Virus record (IMG/VR): IMGVR_UViG_3300017932_000003
Location: 1-22,994 of that record
Direction: 5' to 3' (one strand)
Origin: a virus
Length of the DNA: 22,994 bases
Shown: positions 7,272 to 14,762 of the stretch, piece after piece
Numbering within the stretch: position 1 is the stretch's first letter
How the letters are laid out: each line of letters starts with the position of its first letter
Made by a program: the position numbers and the translations under genes
Notes under the pieces: generated by a model
What the model saw: only the letters and a program-made list of their open reading frames with translations
The model's database searches: none
Told to the model about the DNA's origin: nothing

Positions 7272-8087
7272 TCACCGCCCCTCGTGGAAAAGAGACTTGA
7301 GAATCGGCATTTGACGGGTCTCCGTGTACCCGTGTGTAGGCGAAAAGCTTGGTTCAAATCCAATTTTGGACCGGCGGGCAAGCCGGCTTCCCGCGTGTTT
7401 GGCCGCCATCGCCGGGTTAATCTCGGTCCAGTTTCCCGTTGTCGGGTCGAAGGTCTGCGCGTAGCCCCCGGCCAACACTTGAAAGGACCTGCTCATGTGG
7501 CCCCTGAAATCGTACTTCTCGCCCGGTTCGTGGAAGAGCTCAAACCACGAGGGGAATACGAAATCAGAAACCAAAATACCATCGCCCGGTGGAACAGTTG
7601 GGGGTAACGCGATGGCGTAGGCGTACTGATCGTCTTCGCACGGGTCACAGACTTCGTATGCCCAAAACCCCTGACCAGCCTGGGCGATTAGATTTATCCC
7701 CGGATCGGCCAGCATTTCGAGCAGCTCGTGAGAAGCGCAGACGGTCCAAGATTCGCCGTCGTCCATCGTAGTTTTCGCAAAACATTTCCCGAGCGGCTGA
7801 CCTGTCGGAGTTACGTCGTGATAGCCCAGCGCGTCGGCCTGATCGGAGTTGTCGAGGATCGCCAGAATCCAAGCGTTTGCGGGCGGCCTCTCAGGTACGG
7901 CCGCGCTGCTAGCCTCGACGGCGAGCGAAGGTTTGTAGCCAGGCCAGAATTTTACCGCGTAGTCGTCCCCCCAGGCCGGGAGCCAGTCACGGGAGACCTG
8001 GATTTGCAGGGCCGCGGCAAGCTGCTGGCATTGCAGGCCGGTGATTACGGTTGATTCGTTGACGATTGCGATTTGTGGGTTGCTCAA
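7272..8087 (-). CDS. Putative zincin-like metallopeptidase family protein
   Basis: This 271-residue protein contains ASHELLEMLADPG (H120, E121, E124), then AYEVCDP (E145, D148) and a later VSDFVFPSWFEL (about 170-185). The HExxE arrangement followed by E..CDP resembles a set of uncharacterised bacterial and phage proteins with an HELLE-type motif, and it is close to, but not the same as, the classic HExxH zinc site. A second histidine ligand is not obvious, so catalysis is unproven. The start is taken as TTG at 8087, with AGGA upstream and the first Shine-Dalgarno-like GGGAGG inside a hairpin (8093-8142). There is no signal peptide. It lies among possible lysis genes; a role in peptidoglycan or protein cleavage is only an inference. 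Confidence 0.6.
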   Translation of the reverse strand: MSNPQIAIVNESTVITGLQCQQLAAALQIQVSRDWLPAWGDDYAVKFWPGYKPSLAVEASSAAVPERPPANAWILAILDNSDQADALGYHDVTPTGQPLGKCFAKTTMDDGESWTVCASHELLEMLADPGINLIAQAGQGFWAYEVCDPCEDDQYAYAIALPPTVPPGDGILVSDFVFPSWFELFHEPGEKYDFRGHMSRSFQVLAGGYAQTFDPTTGNWTEINPAMAAKHAGSRLARRSKIGFEPSFSPTHGYTETRQMPILKSLFHEGR

Positions 8088-8092
8088 GGCGT

Positions 8093-8142
8093 CCTAGACC
8101 TCCCTGTCTTGGATTGGGCTTGAGCCAGTTTGCCGGTCTAGG
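8093..8142 (-). promoter_or_regulatory. Hairpin covering the ribosome binding region of the HELLE gene
   Basis: On the minus strand CCTAGACC (8142-8135) and GGTCTAGG (8100-8093) form a perfect eight-base stem. The enclosed 34 bases contain a small GGCT/AGCC hairpin and a GGGAGG directly before the 3' arm. The structure spans the stop codon of 8138-8326 and ends five bases before the TTG start of 7272-8087, so it could limit ribosome access or couple the two genes. No U-tract follows, so it is not a typical terminator. Confidence 0.45.
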
Positions 8143-8326
8143 TTAGCGCCCCGGCCCTTACCCAAGCTGCAACGGGAGCGAGTGTATACCTAAACTGGGG
8201 GGCCTTGTCAAGGGAAAAGTTTTTAGCGGGGGTCGGAAGGGTTTTCGGGGGGAAGATAACGGCAACCACGGGGCCACTGATCAGGCCGAGGACGTACCCA
8301 ACGAAAAAAGCAAAACCTAAGCTCAC
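8138..8326 (-). CDS. Small membrane protein
   Basis: The product has 62 residues. A hydrophobic helix near the N-terminus (SLGFAFFVGYVLGLISGPVV, about 2-22, continuing AVIF) is followed by a proline/lysine-rich polar part and a second mildly hydrophobic stretch, LAPVAAWVRAGAL. I chose GTG 8326, with GGAAGGA eight bases upstream, over an ATG at 8401, because the longer form adds a basic, atypical N-terminus and would cover the upstream gene 8323-8442. GTG overlaps that gene's stop as GTGA. Topology fits a class of small phage holins or membrane effectors. Confidence 0.55.
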   Translation of the reverse strand: MSLGFAFFVGYVLGLISGPVVAVIFPPKTLPTPAKNFSLDKAPQFRYTLAPVAAWVRAGALT

Positions 8327-8442
8327 TTCAGTCCTTCCAGCGCCTCCAGAGCGAGGATTTCGATTGCGAGAGCGTAGGGCGCCATCAGCCACCACGACCA
8401 CTGATCCCAGAGGGCGAGTTTCGCGTGCAGGTCGGGGCTCAC
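8323..8442 (-). CDS. Tiny aromatic-rich protein
   Basis: This 39-codon frame encodes SPDLHAKLALWDQWSWWLMA then PYALAIEILALEALEGLK, with four tryptophans and an amphipathic helix. The start is GTG 8442 with GAGG eight bases upstream. A nine-codon frame with a strong AAGGAG (MRSKRPLK) ends in a TGA overlapping this GTG, suggesting coupled initiation. Its own stop overlaps the next GTG as GTGA. The overlaps on both sides are the main support. Confidence 0.45.
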   Translation of the reverse strand: MSPDLHAKLALWDQWSWWLMAPYALAIEILALEALEGLK

Positions 8443-8472
8443 TTCAAAGGCCTCTTCGAGCGCATGGTCTCC

Positions 8473-8625
8473 TTAGCGAAGGCTCAGCATAAGCCGTTCT
8501 TCCCCTGCGTCGCCCGAGAAACTCTTCGACGGGACACGTTCGACACTCGCGATAAAAAGCAACTGAGCTTTGGCGTGCGGTCGGTCGATCGCGGTATTAT
8601 TGCCAGTAATGCCAATCATGCTCAT
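8473..8625 (-). CDS. Small hypothetical protein
   Basis: The frame from ATG 8625 (or ATG 8619) gives about 50 residues, MSMIGITGNNTAIDRPHAKA onward, with a short hydrophobic LLFIASV and a charged end. A longer frame up to 8703 would run through the preceding small gene and is very basic, so I prefer the short form. The 5' part overlaps the end of 8597-8770 in another frame by 29 bases. The ribosome binding site is weak, so this is less certain than its neighbours. Confidence 0.35.
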   Translation of the reverse strand: MSMIGITGNNTAIDRPHAKAQLLFIASVERVPSKSFSGDAGEERLMLSLR

Positions 8626-8770
8626 GCGGCGGCGGTGCGGCTTCCTGTTTTGCCTGATAGAGCGGGGATAGCGCCGCTTTTTTCTTTGGGACCCAATGGG
8701 CAAATTCCAAAAGTCGCCGAAGGATATCGATGCTAAACATGCTTGTCGCTCTCCGTAGCGGGCGGTTCAT
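8597..8770 (-). CDS. Small hypothetical protein with His/Trp-rich tail
   Basis: This 57-residue frame begins MNRPLRRATSMFSIDILRRL and ends PPPHEHDWHYWQ. The ATG at 8770 overlaps the previous stop as ATGA. A second ATG (8740), with GGAG nine bases upstream, would give 47 residues. An amphipathic helix near the start and the proline/histidine/tryptophan tail are the visible features. It is not recognised; it may act with the membrane proteins around it. Confidence 0.5.
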   Translation of the reverse strand: MNRPLRRATSMFSIDILRRLLEFAHWVPKKKAALSPLYQAKQEAAPPPHEHDWHYWQ

Positions 8771-8919
8771 TTCAACCCCTCCACAAACTCCACCTGGCGC
8801 TTGATGAGATTTTCAGTGTCACTCAGATTATCGGTTGCTCTCCGCGCCGGTATGGGTTCGGGCTCGGAGAATTTGAGCGCGAAGTAAATCACGAGTGGAA
8901 GTATCGCGATGATGATCAT
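8767..8919 (-). CDS. Membrane-anchored small protein (spanin-like topology)
   Basis: This 50-residue protein starts MIIIAILPLVIYFALKF, one N-terminal hydrophobic helix, followed by a charged helical tail (EPEPIPARR...DTENLIKRQVEFVEGLK). It overlaps the genes on both sides as ATGA. An inner-membrane anchor plus a charged periplasmic or cytoplasmic helix is the arrangement of i-spanins and of some other lysis regulators, but the tail is short. The translation is supported by the neighbours' overlaps and by the clear membrane helix. Confidence 0.65.
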   Translation of the reverse strand: MIIIAILPLVIYFALKFSEPEPIPARRATDNLSDTENLIKRQVEFVEGLK

Positions 8920-9104
8920 TTCGGCAACCTCACAAGCACAAACTCATCGCCCCTACGAAGAGGCGCGCGACCGATCATTTGGCGAAGGTCTTTTAGTGGG
9001 ATCCAAACGGAATCGAGGTAATTTCCTTCGTCATCGGCGAATCTGAGAATGGCGCAACGTTGAAAGTCGAGATTGTCGGCGGTGCCGTCGTAGATGATTT
9101 TCAT
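8916..9104 (-). CDS. Small hypothetical protein
   Basis: The product has 62 residues, MKIIYDGTADNLDFQRCAI onward, with alternating strands (ILRFADDEGNYLDSVWIPL) and a C-terminal DEFVLVRLPK; it is probably a compact beta-rich fold. ATG 9104 has GGGCGG close upstream. It is the first gene after the repeat-bearing gap 9105-9211 and its stop overlaps the next ATG, so it probably begins the small-gene run 9104-6595. No family is recognised. Confidence 0.6.
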   Translation of the reverse strand: MKIIYDGTADNLDFQRCAILRFADDEGNYLDSVWIPLKDLRQMIGRAPLRRGDEFVLVRLPK

Positions 9105-9122
9105 TTCCGCCCTTTGGTATCA

Positions 9123-9191
9123 CGCTCGGGAGCGCCTTAGTGTCAAAGTTTTCGGTTTTTTCGAATCAAGTTGCTTGACCGCTCCCGAGCG
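9123..9191. repeat. Pair of inverted palindromic sites in an intergenic gap
   Basis: CGCTCGGGAGCG (9123-9134) and its exact reverse complement CGCTCCCGAGCG (9180-9191) are 45 bases apart, and each is itself a five-base inverted repeat around two central bases. The gap 9105-9211 has no gene. On the minus strand a TTGACA lies just upstream of the first copy, with only a poor -10 (TGATAC). Paired operator sites or a large hairpin are both possible. Confidence 0.5.
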
Positions 9192-9211
9192 CATTCTTAC
9201 GCTACTACGAA

Positions 9212-9496
9212 TCAGGGCCGTTGTAAATTCCCCGCTTGGGTTAGGTGGTCGGGGTATTTTGCAAGCGCGACTCTCATGGCGTGGCGAATCACGTACAGGT
9301 TGGCGATCGCCACTAAATCCGGTAAGCCATCGGAAGCGTTTCTGCGGGCCAAGCGCCGAACATAGCGCAGAATCGATGGTGTTGGATACATCCCACACTG
9401 GTGCATCTCGTGGAGAACAGTGTCGGTGTTGATCGCCACAGGTGTTGGTGCGAAATAAGCGGAGCCCAGATCCTCTGATGTGTAGCGCCTAACCAC
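9212..9496 (-). CDS. Hypothetical protein
   Basis: This 94-residue frame starts at GTG 9496, three bases after the stop of 9500-10297. It shows an N-terminal polar part with HEMHQCGMYPTPS and a basic helical centre (ILRYVRRLARRNASDGLPDL) followed by IANLYVIRHAMRVALAKY. It has no recognised domain. The basic helix may contact nucleic acid. An internal ATG near residue 31 is an alternative start. Confidence 0.5.
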   Translation of the reverse strand: MVRRYTSEDLGSAYFAPTPVAINTDTVLHEMHQCGMYPTPSILRYVRRLARRNASDGLPDLVAIANLYVIRHAMRVALAKYPDHLTQAGNLQRP

Positions 9497-9499
9497 GTT

Positions 9500-10297
9500 T
9501 CATCGCTTCAACATTCCCACTTCAACCAGAATATTCTGAATCACGCTGAGTTGGATGGTCCCACCTTCCCCAAGCGCTTTCTCGACGGGCCGGTATCGGC
9601 CTTCGAGTTTCGCCATTTGATCAACGGTCTGAAGCAGCGTCGCGGCCGTCTCACTCGCCATCTTGCGTGGGTCGTGAAACTTCGCCGGCGTCTTGCGCCA
9701 GAGTCGACGGTCGGAGCTTGGGAAGGCGGCATTGATTGCATCTTGCAGGGAGCCCTTAACGCGCGTCCAGCGCTCGTTGCCCGACTCTCGAAAATATTCC
9801 TCGTCGCGCTGTTCCCAAATCACCTGGACCTCGGAAGCGTGCGTGTCAAGCGTGTACTTGTCCGGGTTCTCCGGGTCAGTGAGATATTCGTCAATCGCGT
9901 CATAGACTTTAATCGACTGGTCGATGATCCGGTCCATCAGGGACTCAATGGTGCGGTAGCGCGCCAAGTCGATCTTTGCTTGCTCTTCGGCGTCCTCGCC
10001 GGCTAAGACCTTCGCCCGGGCAACCTCCCGGGCCCTTCGGATCTCAGCCGCGGCCGCGGTCATGTGGTTGGCTCGATGGTTTCGGAGAATCTGCGTGCCC
10101 GTGTGGAATTCGGCCCGAACCTCGGAGATTGATTTGACCACGAGGGCCGCTTCAATCTCAGCACGCCTAGCGTCCAAACAAACGCGGCAGAAGCCGCCGG
10201 CTCGCCCGAGTTTACCAGGGACGCGCTTGACCCTGACGTCGGTCGACGGGTGCGGATCGTCGGTTAGAGCAGTGTATGGTTCCGTTAGATTCGGCAT
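9500..10297 (-). CDS. Zinc-finger/helix-turn-helix protein, candidate small terminase
   Basis: This 265-residue protein has an N-terminal CRVC (about 38-41) followed by a helix-turn-helix-like segment (RRAEIEAALVVKSISEVRAE then TGTQILRNH) and HRANH, so two cysteines and two histidines bracket the HTH. This layout occurs in many small phage DNA-binding proteins. Residues about 85-150 are long charged helices (EDAEEQAKIDLARYRTIESL), suited to oligomerisation, and the end is a helical LLQTVDQMAKLEGRYRPVEK with a terminal region containing IQNILVEVG. The HTH head, helical core and C-terminal tail resemble a small terminase that selects phage DNA for packaging. It lies after the DnaB gene, 4 kb from the large terminase, so a replication regulator is the main alternative. 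Confidence 0.5.
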   Translation of the reverse strand: MPNLTEPYTALTDDPHPSTDVRVKRVPGKLGRAGGFCRVCLDARRAEIEAALVVKSISEVRAEFHTGTQILRNHRANHMTAAAAEIRRAREVARAKVLAGEDAEEQAKIDLARYRTIESLMDRIIDQSIKVYDAIDEYLTDPENPDKYTLDTHASEVQVIWEQRDEEYFRESGNERWTRVKGSLQDAINAAFPSSDRRLWRKTPAKFHDPRKMASETAATLLQTVDQMAKLEGRYRPVEKALGEGGTIQLSVIQNILVEVGMLKR

Positions 10298-10305
10298 GGT
10301 TTTGG

Positions 10306-11678
10306 CTAGTACAAATCCGCTTGGTTGGACTCACCTTCGATTTCAGCCTCATTCACGTTGCACATCTGAAATTGCAAGTACTGCCGGTTGAACCGGAGGT
10401 AACAGCTCCCGGTTGGCCCGTTTCGTTGCTTCGCCAAAATGAACTTTACCACGGGGGTCTTACTGTCGCGATGTAGAAAACAAACTAAGTCCGCGTCTTG
10501 TTCGATCGCGCCAGATTCTCGAAGGTCCGACAAATGCGGCCGGCGGTTTTCTTTTTCGATGCCCCGGCTAAGTTGACTGAGAGCGATTACCGGGCAATTC
10601 AGATCCTTTGCCAGCGCCTTCAGGTCGCGGGACACGCCTGCAACTTCCTCTTGGCGGTTCCGGGCGGCCAGAGGATTAGACACGAGTTGCAGGTAGTCTA
10701 CGATTACCAAGTCAATTTGCCCTTGTTCGAGCGCAAGCCGCTGGGCCCTGGCTCGAATCTGCGTCGACTTGAGCGCCGCTGAATCGTCAACCCAAAGTTT
10801 CATCTCCGAGATTCGCCGCCAAGCATCGCTGAGCCGATCCCATTCGTGACGCTCCACGTAGGCGGATCTGAGCCGGTGAGAATCAAGTTGTGTCTGTCCC
10901 GCGAGCGTGCGCGACATCAATTGCTCGGCCGACATCTCGAGGCTGAAGAAGCCGACAACGCGATCAGACTTGGCCGCATACTCTGCAAAGTTCAAAGCGA
11001 GCGCCGTCTTGCCTTGGCTGGGCCTGGCGGCCAGGATAATCAAGTCGGGCGCCTGCCAGCCAGCCGTCAAAGCGTCGATATCCGGAAAACCCGAGCTCAC
11101 CCCCGTGTTTGCCGCATACGAGCCCTGGTGTTGTTCGAAGAGCTGCTCAATTCTGGAAATCACGCGGCCGGTTATTTCGCCCGCAGACTCAAGCCCGCCC
11201 TTCGCCGTTTGCCGGTCGAGGCTCAGAAGCGCCTTCTCGGCCGATGTGATGATTTCCTGGCTTGAATCCTCGGCTTCAATCGCGCGGGCCTGCACCTGGG
11301 CCCCAAAGCGGATCAAAGCGCGAAGCGTCGACTTCTCGCGGAGGATTGGCAGGTACGGCTTCAGTGTGTTCGTCCTGGGAACTCCATCGATCAAGCTGGC
11401 GAGATAAGTAGCGCCGCCGACCTGCTCAAATTCTCCCTCTAGCCTGAGTGCGTCGCTGAGTGTGAGGAAGTCGACAACTTGGCCAGCCTGTGAAAGCTTC
11501 AGCATCGCGCGGTAAATTCTCCGGTGACTCTCGAGGTAAAAATCATCCAAGCGCGCCAAGTCGGATAATTCCGCCAGCACGAGGTTATCGAGCAACACGG
11601 CGCCTAAGACCGATTTTTCAATTTCCACGGCACACGGCATGCCTTTTTCCAAAAACGCATCACCATGAATTTGGTTTT

Positions 11679-11682
<4 letters not shown>
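10306..11682 (-). CDS. dnaB: Replicative DNA helicase, DnaB-like
   Basis: This 458-residue protein is full length for the DnaB family, which unwinds the fork as a hexamer using ATP. The N-terminal primase-interacting domain (about 17-110) contains AVEIEKSVLGAVLLDN and FYLESHRRIYRAM. The RecA-like domain has Walker A AARPSQGKTA (about 218-227; usual GRPxxGKT), FFSLEM (245-250), Walker B LVIVDYLQL (about 325-333) and LSDLRESGAIEQDAD with the arginine-finger region near 395-415. The ATG overlaps the stop of the DUF1376 gene as ATGA, which is typical of a loader/helicase pair. The first Walker A residue is A rather than G, which is tolerated in phage members. Confidence 0.95.
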
Positions 11683-12533
<851 letters not shown>

Positions 12534-12907
12534 GAGCGCCCCCTTTCACACGTATAGGATAGCATCGAAAACCGTCCCCGCTCTGGTAACACAAGCATCC
12601 ACACGGTTTGAAGATTAGGAAGCAAGGCCAGGGGAGCGACCCCCGGCCCGTCGACAGGATGCTTACCTTACCCCCGTGTGAAGGCCCGCCCATCCTATCA
12701 CCCCCCCCTCAGCGAGTCAATAGCCGGTTCAAAATGTCATTTTTGCGATATTTACCCCAGGCGATGTTTAGAATGCGCCAAAGTTTTGTGGAATTCTGGT
12801 ATAGCCAAACGCCCCAAGTGTGGTGGAACGCCCCGTATAGAATTTACACTGTTTGTTGATAACAAAGGGGTTAGGGCCTGGCCTTTCGGTTGCAGTATCG
12901 AAGACGC
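12534..12907. promoter_or_regulatory. Divergent intergenic region with nested inverted repeats
   Basis: This 374-base gap separates the minus-strand replication genes from the plus-strand cassette and contains no convincing gene. It holds three nested inverted repeats: TTCACACG/CGTGTGAA (12545-12552 and 12675-12682), AAGCATCC/GGATGCTT (12593-12600 and 12657-12664), and an inner hairpin GGCCaGGGG-AGCGA-CCCCcGGCC (12626-12648). ATAGGAT/ATCCTAT (12554-12560 and 12692-12698) crosses the outer pair. Two ACGCCCC copies sit near 12810-12835. Both divergent transcripts must begin here, but no clear -35/-10 pair is seen. The position beside the helicase operon also fits a replication origin. Confidence 0.55.
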
Positions 12908-13552
12908 ATGGCAAAGAAACAGAAACGAGACAGAGAGCAGCCCGATTTAGAATACGGCTTTGTGCTGGAGGGAGAGTTGTTTGACCAATCTCCAGAGCCT
13001 CACGCTTATGACTGCGAATGTGAACAATGCCGGTCTGTCTCCCAGATAATCACAGCGAAAAACGTCGATGGGTATATCTGGGGCGACGGGGAAATTGAGG
13101 TGTACACCTCCAACTGTTTGCGAGATTCGCGCTTAAAAACCCAACGGAGGACTCAGATGGCAATGACACCGAATAATATCCAGAAATCACTCTGGCCCTG
13201 GCTCACCCAGAAGGGCCCGACCGCCGGCAACCTGGCCGACCTCGAAATGGCTCAGGAAATCGACCGTATTCTCAGGGACGCGCAGGCCAAAACGTTTGAG
13301 ATGCGCGCGCCCTACTTCGAGGTTGAGAAACAATTCAGGGCCGAGATTGACCGGCTTAGAAAGAAACTCCTGTCGATCAAATGGTACATCGTGAGTGAAG
13401 CTGTCCAGAAGTTCGGGCGGCCGAATCCGCGGCATCCTGATTGCTCGACGTGTTTGACGCAAAGCGTTTTTCCAGGTGGGCCGGACCACGAGCCAAGCGA
13501 GTACTGCAGATCTGGGAAGCGTCCTCACTGCAGCTGCGATTCCTGTTTCTGA
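12908..13552 (+). CDS. Cysteine-rich hypothetical protein, first gene of the plus-strand cassette
   Basis: This 214-residue frame from ATG 12908 (MAKKQKRDREQPD) has cysteine groups DCECEQC (about 36-41) and, at the end, CSTC and CSCDSC, which could bind zinc. The middle is helical, with EIDRILRDAQAKTFEM and FRAEIDRLRKKLLSIKWY. Upstream ATG 12890 would add six residues (MQYRRR). A second ATG at 13157 has a very good GGAGG seven bases before it and would give a 131-residue protein (MAMTPNNIQKSLWPWL), so two products, or a fusion of two genes, are possible. No known family. It is transcribed away from the replication genes. Confidence 0.6.
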   Translation: MAKKQKRDREQPDLEYGFVLEGELFDQSPEPHAYDCECEQCRSVSQIITAKNVDGYIWGDGEIEVYTSNCLRDSRLKTQRRTQMAMTPNNIQKSLWPWLTQKGPTAGNLADLEMAQEIDRILRDAQAKTFEMRAPYFEVEKQFRAEIDRLRKKLLSIKWYIVSEAVQKFGRPNPRHPDCSTCLTQSVFPGGPDHEPSEYCRSGKRPHCSCDSCF

Positions 13553-13586
13553 AGTATGGTATGGTAATTGAAAGGACTTAATCGAT

Positions 13587-13757
13587 ATGAACACTATAGC
13601 GCGTCTTGACGTTTTCGGCCCGGCTGGAATTTGGCTCTACACGATCGACAGCGGATTGATTGACCTGCTGATCGAACGAGCCGACAGCATTTACCGCAAT
13701 CAACCCACCTGGCGGCCAGTGCTGAGCGCGGCCAGCGTAGCCCGAACGGGGAATTGA
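13587..13757 (+). CDS. Small hypothetical protein
   Basis: This 56-residue product runs MNTIARLDVFGPAGIWLYTI and ends VLSAASVARTGN. The ATG has AAAGGA 11 bases upstream. The central DSGLIDLLIERADSIYR is a likely helix. No family is recognised. It is one of the short orphan genes of the plus-strand cassette and is followed by a structured intergenic element (13785-13834). Confidence 0.55.
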   Translation: MNTIARLDVFGPAGIWLYTIDSGLIDLLIERADSIYRNQPTWRPVLSAASVARTGN

Positions 13758-13784
13758 CAGCGCCGTCATACTATTAATTGAAAA

Positions 13785-13834
13785 CCCCGATCCGCGCCGG
13801 GGAGTAGCGCGGGAAACAAGCTGGTGAATCCAGC
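13785..13834 (+). promoter_or_regulatory. Two-hairpin leader before the next cassette gene
   Basis: CCCCG-N8-CGGGG (13785-13802) is followed by GCTGG-TGAAT-CCAGC (13820-13834), then TCTGAAGGGG and the AGGAG-preceded ATG at 13884. The segment GCTGG..AATCCAGC..TCTGAA is shared with the leader at 15789-15828, and CCGGGGAGTAG..GAAAC with the sequence near 16131. No reading frame of note is lost by treating it as non-coding RNA structure. Confidence 0.45.
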
Positions 13835-13883
13835 ACCGGGCAACAGCGATCTGAAGGGGCAACTAAAATCAGGAGATACGATA

Positions 13884-14366
13884 ATGACACAAGAAACTGT
13901 AACCTACGAAGAGATCAGCGAGGAGCTTAACAGCTGCATATCCGCCGACGATATGCAGAAATACGCGCAGTGGCTGTATACTTCCGGTGCCCTAGACGAG
14001 AGCGAGCAGGTATTCAGCGTGACTGGTCCACTCGCTCCATGGAGCCTCCCTGACGCAGCAGAGGAATTCTGGACGGACGGCGCAGATATGCTCGTCATGT
14101 TCCCTGACTGCTCGACCCATGGCCTGAATTGGGCATATTGGGACAACTCCAATAGGAGTTGGAGAGAGCCGAGGGACCGGGATTTCGCGCTTGCTGGTAC
14201 TAAGGGTAGCAAATACGCGGTCGAGCCCGGCACTAAATGCGACCGCTGTCACGAAAAACTGACCGACGATGAGCGCCTCAATAACGAGATCGAAAACGAG
14301 GAGCAAGACGGCAATAGCTCCCTCTGCTCGGAATGTCAGGAGATCGAAGAGTCTCTCACTGATTAG
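13884..14366 (+). CDS. Acidic hypothetical protein with a C-terminal zinc-ribbon-like motif
   Basis: The product has 160 residues. The start ATG 13884 has AGGAG eight bases upstream. The N-terminal half is acidic and helical (YEEISEELNSCISADDMQKY) and the centre holds EEFWTDGADMLVMFPDCSTH and WAYWDNSNRSWREPRDRD. The end has KCDRCHE and SLCSECQE, two CxxC pairs about 32 residues apart, consistent with one zinc ribbon. The strong acidity is typical of DNA-mimic or protein-binding early phage proteins, but that is speculation. No family is recognised. Confidence 0.65.
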   Translation: MTQETVTYEEISEELNSCISADDMQKYAQWLYTSGALDESEQVFSVTGPLAPWSLPDAAEEFWTDGADMLVMFPDCSTHGLNWAYWDNSNRSWREPRDRDFALAGTKGSKYAVEPGTKCDRCHEKLTDDERLNNEIENEEQDGNSSLCSECQEIEESLTD

Positions 14367-14372
14367 TCTTAT

Positions 14373-14443
14373 GGTCCCGCTGTGGCTCCTGATGCTCGCT
14401 CGGCTATTCAGAGCAGCCCGAAAGGGTTTTCCACGGCGGGACC
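14373..14443 (+). promoter_or_regulatory. Three-stem RNA element between cassette genes
   Basis: GGTCCCGCTGTGG (14373-14385) pairs with CCACGGCGGGACC (14431-14443) over 13 bases with one G-U. Inside are TGCTC/GAGCA and CCC-GAAA-GGG, a GNRA tetraloop, giving a three-way junction shape. It starts six bases after a stop codon and ends 23 bases before the next ATG, with AAGGAG in between. There is no U-tract, so it looks like a leader or processing element rather than a terminator. Confidence 0.55.
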
Positions 14444-14466
14444 GCCCATCGAAAGGAGTAGCGAAT

Positions 14467-14712
14467 ATGGAACCCTCTGGACGATTGAGCGATGAAGATA
14501 TCTGCCTCGCGGATCAAGTGCTCGAATTCAGTGATAGTCAGATGTACAACTGGCCGGGCGAATTGTTGGAAGCACTCCGGCTTTACCCCGAGCAGGTTCT
14601 TGAGAGCACGGCGAACGGAAAACTCCGGCGCGTACATCGCATCACGGTCCCCGGCTACTATTATCGCGATACAATAGAGCCTCTGATTCGGCGATTGCCG
14701 GGCGCCAAGTAA
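14467..14712 (+). CDS. Small hypothetical protein
   Basis: The product has 81 residues from ATG 14467, with AAAGGAG ten bases upstream. It has an acidic helical first half (LSDEDICLADQVLEFSDSQ) and a basic second half, including KLRRVHRITVPGYYYRDTIE and ending RRLPGAK. A longer frame begins at 14269 inside the previous gene and is not favoured. No family is recognised. Confidence 0.6.
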   Translation: MEPSGRLSDEDICLADQVLEFSDSQMYNWPGELLEALRLYPEQVLESTANGKLRRVHRITVPGYYYRDTIEPLIRRLPGAK

Positions 14713-14727
14713 CGGCAACAACAGCAA

Positions 14728-14745
14728 CCGCGCCGCCCAGCGCGG
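14728..14745 (+). promoter_or_regulatory. Hairpin before the 14763 gene
   Basis: CCGCGC-CGCCCA-GCGCGG is a perfect six-base stem. It lies between the stop at 14712 and the AAGGAG ribosome binding site of the next gene, so it repeats the layout seen at the other intergenic gaps of this cassette. Confidence 0.5.
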
Positions 14746-14762
14746 GGACAAGGAGATTGAAA

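Noticed and set aside
13803-13850. Resemblance to a cobalamin riboswitch (GGGAA..GGTGAATCC..GGCAAC)
   Set aside because: A few strings look similar, but the full B12 box and the surrounding stems are absent; a covariance search would be needed to revive it.
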